DNA from: Mesorhizobium sp.
GTDB taxonomy: Bacteria; Pseudomonadota; Alphaproteobacteria; Rhizobiales; Rhizobiaceae
Assembly (NCBI GenBank): GCA_004020545.1
Contig: SAQE01000001.1
Location: 186,001-250,000 of the forward strand
Length of the DNA: 64,000 nt
Direction of reading: 5' to 3'
The notes under the pieces: model-generated
The model's database searches: none
Told to the model about the DNA's origin: nothing
What the model saw: the letters and a program-made list of their open reading frames with translations, nothing else
Program-made: the position numbers and the translations under genes
Shown: positions 24,902-34,724 of the stretch, in pieces
Position numbering within the stretch: the first letter of the stretch is position 1
How the letters are laid out: every line of letters starts with the position of its first letter

Positions 24902-26023
24902 TCAGAACTTCAGCTTCTGCATGGCCATCATCAGGTCGGTGGAGATGCCCACGGTGATCGGCTGCGCGAAGAGCACGCTGACCGACGTCACGGCCGTCGA
25001 GGTCGGGTTGTTGATCTCGTACATGCTGGTGAAGCGGGTCAGGAATTTACCGAGTTTCACGGGGTCGGTGAAATCCGAGATGTCGAGCTTCTGCTCGAAC
25101 AACTGCGCCTGCTTGTCGATGTCGGCCGTGGCGAAGGAATCGGGCAGGCCGAGCGCGGTGCGCACCACGCTGGCAAGCGCGGTGTCGGCGAGCACGTCGT
25201 ACCAGCTGGTGATGTCCGGCGCCTTGCGCTGGAAGTAAAGCGCCAGCCGCACGCCCTCATTCGTCTTGCCGGCATCTTCCTCCAGCGTCTGGCGCATGTA
25301 TTTGTCGACGGTCGGCTGCTGCGCCGGAACGTAGGTGGTGGCGTTCTCGCCGTACTGTTCGAAGTTGAAGGCGGAGGCGAGCGCGGCATAAGCCGGATTC
25401 GTCTGCTTGTTGGCGACACTGTCGGGGTCGCGCACGCCGCCTTGCAGGACCTCTTTGATCAGGTCCTTGTCCTCGGTCGCCGAATCGAGGCCGAACGCGG
25501 CCAGCGCGTAAGTGTAGAGCCGGTCGTTCGACATCAGATCGTCGACGGACTTCACCTTGGTGATGTTGGCGAGATAGTAGGTCGTCTCGCCCTTCACGTA
25601 GTCCGAGTTCGGATCGAGGCCTGCGATCTGCGCCTGCGTGGCATAGTTCTTGGTTACCAGTTGCTGCGCCTTGTTGTAGACGGTCGCATCGGCGCCATTG
25701 GCGGCAAAGTTGAAAGCAGCGACAAACTCGGCGTAGCGCTTGTCGGTCAGCTTGTTGGCGAAACTGTTGGTATCGGAAACGCCCTCCTTGAGCGCCTTGA
25801 CCATGAAGGCTTTGGCGTAGTCCATGTCCTCCAGGCCGTAGGCCTTCATGGCATATTTGAACAGGCGGTCATTGTTGACGAAATCGTCGATCGATTTCAC
25901 CTTGGTGATGTTGGCCAGATAATATTTGGTATCGCGGTCAACGGTCGGCTGTTGCTCGATGCGGTCGATCGACTTGTTGATGTCTTTGACGATCAACTGG
26001 TAGCTGGTGTAGGTATTGAACAA
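24902..26023 (-). CDS. DUF1217-type flagellar-region protein with internal repeats
   Basis: About 373 residues, no signal peptide or membrane helix, helical. The same unit occurs twice with high similarity: 'YYLANITKVKSIDDFVNNDR' at about residues 34-64 and 'YYLANITKVKSVDDLMSNDR' at about 149-179, and a third, looser copy follows at about 263-294. This is the DUF1217 family, found in rhizobial flagellar loci with no established function. A TTG at 26021-26023 is proposed as start because GGAGG lies 7 bases upstream; a GTG two codons earlier would be only one base from it. It is the first gene of the long minus-strand flagellar operon, divergent from motA, and may be an exported or rod-related protein. 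Confidence 0.75.
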   Translation of the reverse strand: MFNTYTSYQLIVKDINKSIDRIEQQPTVDRDTKYYLANITKVKSIDDFVNNDRLFKYAMKAYGLEDMDYAKAFMVKALKEGVSDTNSFANKLTDKRYAEFVAAFNFAANGADATVYNKAQQLVTKNYATQAQIAGLDPNSDYVKGETTYYLANITKVKSVDDLMSNDRLYTYALAAFGLDSATEDKDLIKEVLQGGVRDPDSVANKQTNPAYAALASAFNFEQYGENATTYVPAQQPTVDKYMRQTLEEDAGKTNEGVRLALYFQRKAPDITSWYDVLADTALASVVRTALGLPDSFATADIDKQAQLFEQKLDISDFTDPVKLGKFLTRFTSMYEINNPTSTAVTSVSVLFAQPITVGISTDLMMAMQKLKF

Positions 26024-26135
26024 GGACACGCCTCCGGCCGAAGCTATCCCGAAACGATAAGCTCACTTCCTTGCGCGAAACTGAATCGCGTCCATCGGCT
26101 CCGATTCAAGCCTCACACAAGGCACGAGGACTATC

Positions 26136-26152
26136 CGTGATCACGACGTGAT
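26136..26152. promoter_or_regulatory. Overlapping palindromes in the divergent motA / DUF1217 promoter region
   Basis: CGTGATCACG (26136-26145) is a perfect 10-bp palindrome, and ATCACG-A-CGTGAT (26140-26152) a second dyad sharing one half, so three CGTGAT half-sites are packed into 17 bp. The array ends 17 bp before the motA start codon and about 110 bp upstream of the divergent operon. It is placed to act as an operator for both flagellar operons. Which regulator binds, if any, is unknown. Confidence 0.4.
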
Positions 26153-26169
26153 GTGCGGAAGGACCTGTC

Positions 26170-27045
26170 GTGGGTATTCTGATCGGACTTGTGGTGACGC
26201 TTGGTTGCGTTCTCGGCGGCTTCATGGCCATGGGCGGGCATCTGCATGTGCTGATGCAGCCATGGGAAGCGGTGGTCATCTGCGGCGCCGCGCTCGGCAC
26301 CTTCCTCGTCGCCAACCCGATGAAGACGGTCAAGGATACCGGCAAGGGCATTATCGAAGCCTTCAAGCAGGCAGTGCCCAAGGAACGGGATTATCTGGAG
26401 ACGCTCGGCGTGCTGCACAGCCTGATGCGCGAACTGCGCTCGAAGTCGCGCAGCGAGGTCGAGGCGCATATCGACAATCCGGAAGAATCCGCGATCTTCC
26501 AGGCCTTCCCGACCGTCTTGAAGAACCACGATCTGACGAATTTCATCTGCGACTATTGCCGCATCATCATTATCGGCAATGCACGCTCGCACGAGATCGA
26601 GGCGCTGATGGACGAGGAGATCCAGACCATCCGCAGCGACAAGCTGAAGGCCTATCACGCGATGGTCGCGGTCGGCGACGGCCTGCCGGCGCTCGGCATC
26701 GTTGCCGCCGTGCTCGGTGTGGTGAAGGCGATGGGCGCGCTCGACCAGTCGCCGGAAATCCTCGGCGGGCTGATCGGCGCCGCGCTCGTCGGAACCTTCC
26801 TCGGCATCTTCCTGTCCTATGGAGTGGTCGGCCCGGTCGCCACCAAGATCAAGACGGTTCGCGAGAAGAAGAACCGCCTCTACATCATCGTCAAGCAGAC
26901 CCTGCTCGCCTACATGAACGGCGCCTTGCCGCAAGTCGCGATCGAGTTCGGCCGCAAGACCATCTCCTCCTATGAGCGCCCGACGATCGATGCCGTCGAG
27001 CAGAGCACGATGAATACGGGCGTGGCCGAGAAGAAGGCGGCCTGA
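26170..27045 (+). CDS. motA: MotA, stator proton-channel subunit
   Basis: A 291-residue inner-membrane protein with four membrane helices (about residues 2-20, 30-50, 170-190 and 200-225) and a large cytoplasmic loop that pushes on FliG. Family motifs include '[20 protein letters not shown]' and '[20 protein letters not shown]'. The start is a GTG at 26170-26172 with GGAAGGA 6 bases upstream. It opens the plus-strand operon motA-fliM-fliN-fliG-flhB. Its partner motB is about 15 kb away on the other strand, in the usual rhizobial arrangement. Confidence 0.95.
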   Translation: MGILIGLVVTLGCVLGGFMAMGGHLHVLMQPWEAVVICGAALGTFLVANPMKTVKDTGKGIIEAFKQAVPKERDYLETLGVLHSLMRELRSKSRSEVEAHIDNPEESAIFQAFPTVLKNHDLTNFICDYCRIIIIGNARSHEIEALMDEEIQTIRSDKLKAYHAMVAVGDGLPALGIVAAVLGVVKAMGALDQSPEILGGLIGAALVGTFLGIFLSYGVVGPVATKIKTVREKKNRLYIIVKQTLLAYMNGALPQVAIEFGRKTISSYERPTIDAVEQSTMNTGVAEKKAA

Positions 27046-27079
27046 GCATGCAGAACTTAAGCCAGGGCCGCATGCCGTC

Positions 27080-28015
27080 ATGACCAGTCCGGGCAGTCCG
27101 TCGCAAACCCGGGCTCTCATCATCGAGCGTCTCGTCGGCGACAGCGGCGAGGCGGCGCAGGTGATCGGCGCCGGCCGCGGCATGGCCGAACGCGCGGTGC
27201 CGCTGCTGCAGAAAGCCCTTTCGGGAGAGCTTGGCGCGCCGGTCACCGTCGACCTGCAAACCGTCGAGGTCGGCCGCGTCCCCGATGCGCGCGCCGGCGC
27301 CGGTGAAACCTTCGCCATGACGATCGTTTCGTCGCCGATCTCGGCCGATGCCATAACGCTCGTCATGGACGCGCCGGCGATCGCGGTCATGGTTTCGGCG
27401 CTGTTCGGCGGCGATCCGGACCAGCCGGTGGCGCCGATCGAGCGCGACCTGTCGCAGATCGAGACCGATGTCGCGACCAGTGTGTTCCAGGAGGTCGCGG
27501 TGGCGCTGAACGGGTCGGGCCGGCGTTCCCTGGAGCTAAGGCTGCCGGTTCCAAGGGCAATATCCGGCAGCGAGGCGAGACGGCGGGTTTTGCGCGACGG
27601 CGCGGCGGTCCGCATCGTCTACGGCATTTCGACGCCAACCGACACCGGCACGGTGACGGTGATGATCCCGCAGCGCATCCTTCTGGCGGCGCGCGGCGCC
27701 ACCGCCGCTCAAGGCGACGACCAGACGACCGAGGTCGACTGGCGGGCCCGTTTCTCGGAAGAAGTGATGCGCTCGGCCGTGCGGCTCGAGGCCACCATGC
27801 CGCTCGCCCGGCTGACGCTTGGCGATCTCGCGGCCATGCAGCCCGGCCAGGTGATCGAGTTCGAGGAGAACGCGCAGTCGCAGGCCAAGCTCAGTGCGCG
27901 CGACAAGACGCTGTTTGTCTGCGAGTTCGGCAAGCTCGGCCAGAATTACACGGTCCGCATCCGGCATCCTCACGATGCCGGGCAGGATTTCATCGACGGA
28001 CTCATGCCCGGCTGA
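27080..28015 (+). CDS. fliM: FliM, C-ring switch protein
   Basis: A 311-residue C-ring component between motA and fliN. The C-terminal SpoA domain is at about residues 230-300 ('LGDLAAMQPGQVIEFEENAQ', then LFVCEFGKLGQNYTVRI), and a CheC-like middle domain precedes it ('RDLSQIETDVATSVFQEVAV'). The N-terminus (MTSPGSPSQTRALII) does not show the LSQxEIDxLL motif that binds phospho-CheY in enterobacteria. The ATG at 27080 has no strong ribosome-binding site. Assignment is supported by operon position and the C-terminal domain. Confidence 0.85.
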   Translation: MTSPGSPSQTRALIIERLVGDSGEAAQVIGAGRGMAERAVPLLQKALSGELGAPVTVDLQTVEVGRVPDARAGAGETFAMTIVSSPISADAITLVMDAPAIAVMVSALFGGDPDQPVAPIERDLSQIETDVATSVFQEVAVALNGSGRRSLELRLPVPRAISGSEARRRVLRDGAAVRIVYGISTPTDTGTVTVMIPQRILLAARGATAAQGDDQTTEVDWRARFSEEVMRSAVRLEATMPLARLTLGDLAAMQPGQVIEFEENAQSQAKLSARDKTLFVCEFGKLGQNYTVRIRHPHDAGQDFIDGLMPG

Positions 28016-28045
28016 GGCCGGACCTGGGATTATTGGAGAAGAGGC

Positions 28046-28426
28046 ATGGCAAAGACCAAGGTGGAAGCCGAACCCGATCAGCCGGACGAGCAGCTGGACC
28101 GCGCTATCGAGGAACTACGCGGCGTGCTGCGGGAAGAGGAACACCGTCCGGACGCCGCCCTCCGGGCAGGCGCTAATTCGTCGATCATCATGACGATCCC
28201 GGTCGATGTGCAGATCATCCTCGGCAGCACCGAAATGCCGGTGTCGGAGCTGATGGCATTGCAGAAAGGCTCGACCGTGGCACTCAACCGCCGCATCGGC
28301 GAGCCGGTCGACGTGGTCGTCAACGGCCGCAGAATTGCGCGCGGCGAGATCACCGTCCTGGAAAACGATCCGTCGCGCTTCGGCATCAGGCTCACCGAGA
28401 TCATCGCCGCGACGAAGAGCGCGTAG
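28046..28426 (+). CDS. fliN: FliN, C-ring switch protein
   Basis: A 126-residue protein with an acidic N-terminal extension (about 45 residues) and a SpoA domain: '[20 protein letters not shown]', '[20 protein letters not shown]' and '[20 protein letters not shown]'. FliN forms the lower C-ring and the docking site for FliH. The ATG at 28046 is preceded by GGAGAAGAGG. It lies 30 bp after fliM and 40 bp before fliG. Confidence 0.95.
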   Translation: MAKTKVEAEPDQPDEQLDRAIEELRGVLREEEHRPDAALRAGANSSIIMTIPVDVQIILGSTEMPVSELMALQKGSTVALNRRIGEPVDVVVNGRRIARGEITVLENDPSRFGIRLTEIIAATKSA

Positions 28427-28466
28427 AAATGGACAGCCAGAGCATCCACCGGCCGCGGAGCCAAGC

Positions 28467-29486
28467 ATGATGACGTCATTGACGCTGACGCGCCCGCAAA
28501 AGGCTGCCGCCATCCTGGTGGCGATGGGCAAGCCCTCGGCCAGCCGGCTGCTCAAATTCTTCAAGCAGGAAGAGCTGAAGGCGCTGATCGAGGGCGCCCG
28601 CCTGCTGCGCACCATCCCACAAGCCGATCTGGAACGCATCGTCGCGGAATTCGAGGCCGAGTTCACGGAGGGCGCCGGCCTGCTCGATTCGGCCGACCGG
28701 ATGGACACGATTCTCAACGAATCGCTGTCGCCCGAGGAGATGAGCGCCATCATGGGCGACAAGAAACTCGAGCCTGCCCCCGAGGGACCACCGCCGATCT
28801 GGCCGGATATCGAGAAGCTCGAGCCCGCGCGCCTCGGGACCTTCCTCGCAGGGGAACATCCGCAGACGGCGGCCATGGTGCTGTCGAAGCTTGCGTCGCA
28901 GACCGCCGCCAACGTGCTGCTGACGATGGAAAAGCCGATACGCAGCCAGATCATCAAGCGCATGGTGACGATGGCCAACATTCCGGATGCTGCGACCAGG
29001 ATCGTCGAGAACCAGTTGCGCGTCAGCGTGCTTTCACAAAAATCGGCCAGGGATACGTCGGTCGGACAGGAGCGCGTCGCCAGCGTGCTCAACGAAATGG
29101 CGAAGCCCGAACTCGACGAGCTCATGCAGGATCTGGAGGAAGCCGGTACCCCCGATCTCGCCGGCGTCAGGTCGCGGCTGTTTGCTTTCGACGATCTGCC
29201 GCGGCTCACCCAGAAAGCGCGGGTGCTGCTGTTCGACGGGCTGTCGACCGAGCTTGTCACGCTGGCGCTGCGCGATGCGTCGGCGGCGCTCACCGAAGCC
29301 GTGCTGTCGGCGATCGGCGCACGCTCCCGCCGCATGATCGAGTCCGAGCTCGGGCAGGGATCGGAAGGCATCGCGTTGGCCGACATCATGGCCGCCCGCA
29401 AGACGATCGCCGTGGCGACCATCCGTCTGTCGCGACAAGGGGCCTTCGAGCTTCCGTCGACGCAGAACGCTGCCGAAGCGGCCTGA
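28467..29486 (+). CDS. fliG: FliG, C-ring torque-generating protein
   Basis: A 339-residue switch protein with FliG N-, middle and C-terminal domains. Segments seen are 'TRPQKAAAILVAMGKPSASR', the middle 'EHPQTAAMVLSKLASQTAAN' and the C-terminal 'LFAFDDLPRLTQKARVLLFD'. The C-terminal domain meets MotA and produces torque; the N-terminal domain binds FliF. The ATG at 28467 (MMTSLTL) is chosen because GGAG lies 6 bases upstream; open frame further upstream overlaps fliN and is not used. Confidence 0.94.
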   Translation: MMTSLTLTRPQKAAAILVAMGKPSASRLLKFFKQEELKALIEGARLLRTIPQADLERIVAEFEAEFTEGAGLLDSADRMDTILNESLSPEEMSAIMGDKKLEPAPEGPPPIWPDIEKLEPARLGTFLAGEHPQTAAMVLSKLASQTAANVLLTMEKPIRSQIIKRMVTMANIPDAATRIVENQLRVSVLSQKSARDTSVGQERVASVLNEMAKPELDELMQDLEEAGTPDLAGVRSRLFAFDDLPRLTQKARVLLFDGLSTELVTLALRDASAALTEAVLSAIGARSRRMIESELGQGSEGIALADIMAARKTIAVATIRLSRQGAFELPSTQNAAEAA

Positions 29487-29510
29487 CGATAGCAATCCGG
29501 TCAGGTCACC

Positions 29511-30593
29511 ATGGCTGAGGCGGTCGACAAGGATTCCAAAACCGAGGAAGCCACAGAAAAGAAGATCCGCGACACGATCGAACAGGGCAAGCTGCCCCAT
29601 TCGCGCGAGACGGCGATCTTTGCTTCGTTCCTTGCGATTTTGGTGTTCGCGGTCTTTTACGCCAAGGATGCCGTCATCGATCTCGGCGTGTTCCTGTCGA
29701 CGTTCCTGGAAAAGCCCGAAGCATGGCCGATGGACACCGAGACCGATGTCATCACGCTCTACGAGCAGGTCTTGATCGAGATCGGCCGCGCCGTCGTCAG
29801 CCTGCTGGTGCTGCTGGTGGTCGCCGGCATCGGTGCCTCGGTGTTCCAGAACATGCCGCAACTCGTCGGCGAGCGGATCAGGCCGCAACTGTCGCGCATT
29901 TCGATCGCCAAGGGTTGGAGCCGGCTGTTCGGCGCGCAGGGTTTTGTCGAATTCGGCAAGTCACTGGCCAAGCTTGCGTTCGCCATCGCCGTGCTCTCCT
30001 TCACGCTGTCGGAGGATCATCGCAGGCTGCTTGCCGGCATGATCACCAACCCGGTGTCGTTCGGCATGGTCATCCGCGGCATCTTTGTCGACATATTGGT
30101 GTCGATCGTCTTCGTCATGGGGCTGATCGCGGTCGCCGACATCGTCTGGTCGCGCTTCCACTGGCGGCGCGACCTGCGCATGACCAAGCAGGAAGTGAAG
30201 GACGAGTTGAAGCAATCGGAAGGCGATCCGATCGTGAAGTCGCGCCTGCGCTCGCTGGCGCGCGACCGGGCGCGGCAGCGCATGATGACGGCAGTGCCGC
30301 GCGCGACGCTCGTCATCGCCAATCCGACGCACTACTCCATCGCGCTGAAATATGTGCGCGAGGAGGATTCCGCTCCGGTCGTGCTCGCCAAGGGCCAGGA
30401 TCTGGTGGCGCTGAAGATCCGCGAAATCGCCAGGGAGCACAACATCCCGATCTTCGAGGACGTGGCGCTTGCCCGCTCCATGTACAAGCAAGTTTCGGTT
30501 GATAGCGTGATCCCGTCGCAATTCTACCAGGCCGTCGCCGAGTTGGTGCGGATCGTCTACTCGAAGAAGGCCGTGCGCAGGGTACCCTCATGA
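29511..30593 (+). CDS. flhB: FlhB, flagellar export gate and substrate-specificity switch protein
   Basis: A 360-residue membrane protein with four helices in its N-terminal part and a cytoplasmic C-terminal domain that cleaves itself at the NPTH site (N271-P272 in 'TLVIANPTHYSIALKYVREE'). The cleavage switches export from hook to filament proteins, together with FliK encoded at 6503-7879. The start 'MAEAVDKDSKTEEATEKKIR' is typical, and a second family motif is 'FHWRRDLRMTKQEVKDELKQ'. Follows fliG by 24 bp. Confidence 0.96.
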   Translation: MAEAVDKDSKTEEATEKKIRDTIEQGKLPHSRETAIFASFLAILVFAVFYAKDAVIDLGVFLSTFLEKPEAWPMDTETDVITLYEQVLIEIGRAVVSLLVLLVVAGIGASVFQNMPQLVGERIRPQLSRISIAKGWSRLFGAQGFVEFGKSLAKLAFAIAVLSFTLSEDHRRLLAGMITNPVSFGMVIRGIFVDILVSIVFVMGLIAVADIVWSRFHWRRDLRMTKQEVKDELKQSEGDPIVKSRLRSLARDRARQRMMTAVPRATLVIANPTHYSIALKYVREEDSAPVVLAKGQDLVALKIREIAREHNIPIFEDVALARSMYKQVSVDSVIPSQFYQAVAELVRIVYSKKAVRRVPS

Positions 30594-30597
30594 ACGG

Positions 30598-31050
30598 ATG
30601 CTGCCTCTATCCATGAACCGGCAACCACACGCCAATTCACGCGAGCAGATCGTCGCCAGCGCCATCCAGGATGTGGTCGGCGAGTTGCGCCTGATCGAGG
30701 TCGCCGACTATATCGCCTTCATCCGGCTGGAGCATTTCGCTTGCCTGTCGGACCTGGTGGACTCGGCCGCGGAACTCTACTTCCAACCGGGCACGCTCAG
30801 GCTCGGCCATAGCGGCGAAGCGCATGTCGACTGGAGCGGCAGCGCGCGCATCGTGCTCGATCTGGAGCTTCGGCCGCGCGGCGTCACCGTCTACTTCCAG
30901 CTCGCGCTGACCGAGCACGGGGCGTCCGTGGTCGTCAACTACGTGTCTTTTGAGAAGCCGGGCGAGACGCCGGAGCGCAACACCGCCCTGCTGGAGGGGG
31001 CGATCGAGCAGGCCCGCATCCGGAGGACCGAGCCGCTCGCCTATCCTTGA
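30598..31050 (+). CDS. Small conserved-looking protein after flhB, function unknown
   Basis: A soluble protein of 150 residues (145 if the second ATG at 30613 is used), with no signal peptide or membrane segment and no domain I recognise. It is well ordered in appearance: an N-terminal helix ('REQIVASAIQDVVGELRLIE') and alternating beta-like segments ('SARIVLDLELRPRGVTVYFQ'). It starts 4 bp after the flhB stop and is therefore probably the last gene of the motA-fliM-fliN-fliG-flhB operon. It converges on visR with a gap of 39 bp. A flagellar accessory role is inferred from position only. Confidence 0.7.
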   Translation: MLPLSMNRQPHANSREQIVASAIQDVVGELRLIEVADYIAFIRLEHFACLSDLVDSAAELYFQPGTLRLGHSGEAHVDWSGSARIVLDLELRPRGVTVYFQLALTEHGASVVVNYVSFEKPGETPERNTALLEGAIEQARIRRTEPLAYP

Positions 31051-31089
31051 CGATATTTTTGGGGCGTGTGGACGCTTGGCCTGAGCGAG

Positions 31090-31860
31090 CTACTCGATCA
31101 GGCCGAGCCGCAGCGCCTTGGCCACCGCCTGGTTGCGGTTGACCGCGTTGAGCTTTTGCGTCGACTGGGTGAGGTACTGGTTGGCGGTGTGCACCGACAG
31201 TTTCAGGAGCTTCGCAATTTCTTCGCTGGTGTTGCCGTTGGCGGTCAGCTTCAGGCATTCGAGTTCGCGCTTGGAGATCGCGCGCGTCCTGCCGGTTTCG
31301 CCTGGACGGATACGGGCGACCGCCGCGAACAGCGCAAAGCAGCGCGCGTGGATTTCGCAGAGCGCGTCGTCCGACAGCGTGATGTCGGACCCAAGGAAGA
31401 CGACCAGCCCGCACTGACCGCGATCCGCATGCACAGGAAAGGCGATGCCGTTGGTGCCGGGCGCCAGCGGCGCGGTCGGCTCGGCCCATGCCAGGCTCTC
31501 AAGGGTCCGCCGCGAGCCGGCGATACCGTCATCCGCCCACCAGCGCGGCGTCGTCGAGATGCGGCTGTGGCGCACCATATCCTCGCCGCTGACGCCCGAG
31601 ATGAATTTGGTCGTGACGGCGGTCGACGGATAGTCGGAATCGAAGCACCCGACCAGGCGGGCGCGCTCCAGCGAAGGGCTCACGAAGAACAGTCCGAAAC
31701 CGGAAGCGTTGATGTCGACGGCGACCCAGCGGCAACGGCGCACGGCATCCGGGATGGTGGCCGCCTGATGCGTTTCCGATCCAAGTGAGAAGGCGCCGAA
31801 CGGATTGCGCTGGTCGTTGAAAAGGGCGGCTGCGGTCTCTCTGATCTGCGCGTGTTTCAA
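31090..31860 (-). CDS. visR: VisR, LuxR-family master regulator of motility
   Basis: A 256-residue regulator with an N-terminal ligand-binding-like domain and a C-terminal LuxR helix-turn-helix at about residues 190-250 ('SKRELECLKLTANGNTSEEI', then LSVHTANQYLTQSTQKL). VisN and VisR act as a pair at the top of the rhizobial motility cascade and switch on rem. The start is taken as a TTG at 31858-31860, which overlaps the visN stop (TTGA) and has an AGGAG site 9 bases upstream. No in-frame ATG lies nearby. The shared operon and strong overlap suggest equal production of the two partners. Confidence 0.85.
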   Translation of the reverse strand: MKHAQIRETAAALFNDQRNPFGAFSLGSETHQAATIPDAVRRCRWVAVDINASGFGLFFVSPSLERARLVGCFDSDYPSTAVTTKFISGVSGEDMVRHSRISTTPRWWADDGIAGSRRTLESLAWAEPTAPLAPGTNGIAFPVHADRGQCGLVVFLGSDITLSDDALCEIHARCFALFAAVARIRPGETGRTRAISKRELECLKLTANGNTSEEIAKLLKLSVHTANQYLTQSTQKLNAVNRNQAVAKALRLGLIE

Positions 31861-32567
31861 ATGATGCCGCTCCTGATCGCGGTCGCAATCGCCATCGCGC
31901 GGTTGCTGGCCGCGAATTTCTGGATGGCATGCGTGATGTAGCTGTTGACGGTGTTCGACGAGACGCCAAGGATGAGCGCCACCTCGTCGGTGGTCTTGCC
32001 TTCCGACACCCAGAACAAGCATTCGCGCTCGCGGTCCGAGAGAGGGTCCTGCATGGCGGCGGCGGCAATCAGTTGCGGGATGCTGGACAGCGCGTAGCAG
32101 CATTTCAGCTGCGCCTTCATCAGGGCCGTGAGATCGATCTTGCCGGCCTCCGCGGCCGAGAACAGCACAAAGAGACGCTGGCGGCCGACATTGAGCCTCA
32201 GCGAATAGATTTCGGCGTGGCCGAGCACGTCGAGCAGCCTGGCTTCCTCGCTGGTCAGCAGGGCGCCGGCGTCGGGGGCATGCGCCGCGACCAGCGGCTT
32301 GGGGCGCACGCCGGGTGCGGCGGTCAGCGGCCCCAGCGCAAGATTGGCGATCAGCCTTTTGCCGATCAGCTCGATGGCGTCGAAAATCCAGTTCGACGAC
32401 ACGATGCGGGCGTCGTTGCGGTCCTGGTCGTGCACGATGGCGACAAGCATGTAGCTGTCGGCGCCGATGTCGGCGGCAAGCTGCATGAAGAAACTGGTGA
32501 GATCGCCGCGAGACGACAGGCGCGGGCCTGAAGCGTCGGATTGAAAAGGCGCGGCGAGACTGCTCAT
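31857..32567 (-). CDS. visN: VisN, LuxR-family master regulator of motility
   Basis: About 236 residues with a C-terminal LuxR helix-turn-helix ('LSDRERECLFWVSEGKTTDE', then LGVSSNTVNSYITHAIQKF) and an N-terminal sensory-like domain ('DLTSFFMQLAADIGADSYML'). It is the first gene of visN-visR and overlaps visR by 4 bp. The ATG at 32565-32567 (MSSLAAPF) is used; an ATG at 32610-32612 adds 15 residues and cannot be excluded, and neither has a clear ribosome-binding site. VisN/VisR naming relies on position beside the flagellar genes and the paired arrangement. Confidence 0.82.
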   Translation of the reverse strand: MSSLAAPFQSDASGPRLSSRGDLTSFFMQLAADIGADSYMLVAIVHDQDRNDARIVSSNWIFDAIELIGKRLIANLALGPLTAAPGVRPKPLVAAHAPDAGALLTSEEARLLDVLGHAEIYSLRLNVGRQRLFVLFSAAEAGKIDLTALMKAQLKCCYALSSIPQLIAAAAMQDPLSDRERECLFWVSEGKTTDEVALILGVSSNTVNSYITHAIQKFAASNRAMAIATAIRSGII

Positions 32568-32997
32568 ATTGATGTTCTGGCCGGAATCGATCCCTGTGCC
32601 CGGTGCCGGCATCAGCCGGCGTCCGGACCCGAAACGCGTCACGTTCACGAAGACACACTCAAGGGCGCGCACAGCGCCCAACCGAGCCGAATCCTTTCAG
32701 GGAACGCGCAGCCGTCCGCGTCTGGTGCCGGCCGGATGCCGGAACTAGAGACTTTGGGTGGTCGCCGCGCCCCCCGTGGACCGGCTGATTCGGGTCTAAT
32801 CTACCTGCAGATGAATCCGACATCAAACGCGATTTGACAAAATCGAATCTGAGGACTCGTGTTGCGACTCAGAAGCCTCGCTTCGCATTACCTGGCGGCG
32901 ATCTCCGGCCTGAATTGAGCCGATGATTTCGGGCGGAATCGCTAAAAATACCCCCTCGGCCACCTCCGAGGGCGCATGTCCTTTCGATCGGCGCGGC
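32568..32997. other. 430-bp non-coding region between visN and aphA
   Basis: No convincing gene is seen. The part next to visN should hold its promoter and leader. A small dyad CGATTT-GACA-AAATCG lies at 32830-32845 and an AT-richer stretch surrounds it; either could be a regulator site for the visNR operon. The right end carries the terminator of the amidohydrolase gene (32944-32972). Confidence 0.5.
32944..32972 (-). terminator. Rho-independent terminator after aphA
   Basis: The 7-bp stem CCCTCGG/CCGAGGG (arms 32953-32959 and 32966-32972) has a 6-base loop, and on the minus strand is followed after a few bases by TTTTT (32948-32944). It starts 26 bp beyond the stop codon of the acetylpolyamine amidohydrolase gene. 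Confidence 0.7.
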
Positions 32998-34029
<1,032 letters not shown>

Positions 34030-34070
34030 AGGAATTCCCCAGGAGTGCAAAATCAGTTGGAAATGCGAAA

Positions 34071-34724
34071 TCAGTCGAGGTTGAGATAGGGGTTCACAAG
34101 AGCCAGCCACATGGCTTCCACATCGTCCTCGATGAGGTCGAATGTCTTGCGATCTCTCTTCAGTCCGACAAGCCTGCAGGCGTGTCCGACCTCCATCATC
34201 ACCAGGCCCAGCCGTTTGGCGGTCTTTTCTTCCAGGGCCGGGTTCACATGTTGCAACCAGGCTGCGTAGAGGGCGATGATCTCTTTGTCGTATTCGTCCT
34301 GGATCGGCCTCAGATCGGCGTTGCCGGATATGGCTTCGATCACCGGCATCAGCGTGACGTTGTCCAGATAGAGCCTGGACGTGTCGATGAAGAGCTTGCG
34401 CACTTCGCGCCGAAACTCGTCGCGGTTGGTCGGCCGGGGAACGTTGATACGCTTCTGGATGACCTCGGGAAAAGACGACAACCAGCGCCTGGCGAGTTCG
34501 AGAAGAATGGCTTCCTTGTTGGGAAAATACTGGTAGACCGAACCGACCGACAGGCCTGCACGCTGGGCTATGGCAAGCGTCGTCGGCGTCCTGGTTCCCT
34601 GCTCACGCGTCAGGATCAGCGCCGCGTCGAGAATCCTGTCGACCACCTTACTTGACCGTTGTTGCCGCGGCTGCTTGCGCGGTTCGAGCGCTATCCTGGT
34701 CTTGCGGTCGAGACTGCGCTTCAC
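34071..34724 (-). CDS. TetR-family transcriptional regulator
   Basis: About 217 residues with an N-terminal TetR helix-turn-helix ('KVVDRILDAALILTREQGTR', then LAIAQRAGLSVGSVYQYF) and a helical ligand-binding C-terminal domain. It is divergent from the amidohydrolase-Pot operon and upstream of aphA, so it probably controls both; the ligand may be a polyamine or a related amine. The start is uncertain. A GTG at 34722-34724 gives a normal-length N-terminus; an ATG at 34785-34787 would add 21 residues and also fits. Confidence 0.83.
   Translation of the reverse strand: MKRSLDRKTRIALEPRKQPRQQRSSKVVDRILDAALILTREQGTRTPTTLAIAQRAGLSVGSVYQYFPNKEAILLELARRWLSSFPEVIQKRINVPRPTNRDEFRREVRKLFIDTSRLYLDNVTLMPVIEAISGNADLRPIQDEYDKEIIALYAAWLQHVNPALEEKTAKRLGLVMMEVGHACRLVGLKRDRKTFDLIEDDVEAMWLALVNPYLNLD

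Noticed and set aside
31090-32658. VisR as a 522-codon fusion including the visN region
   Set aside because: The extra part is an off-frame reading of visN, which has its own LuxR domain in a different frame.
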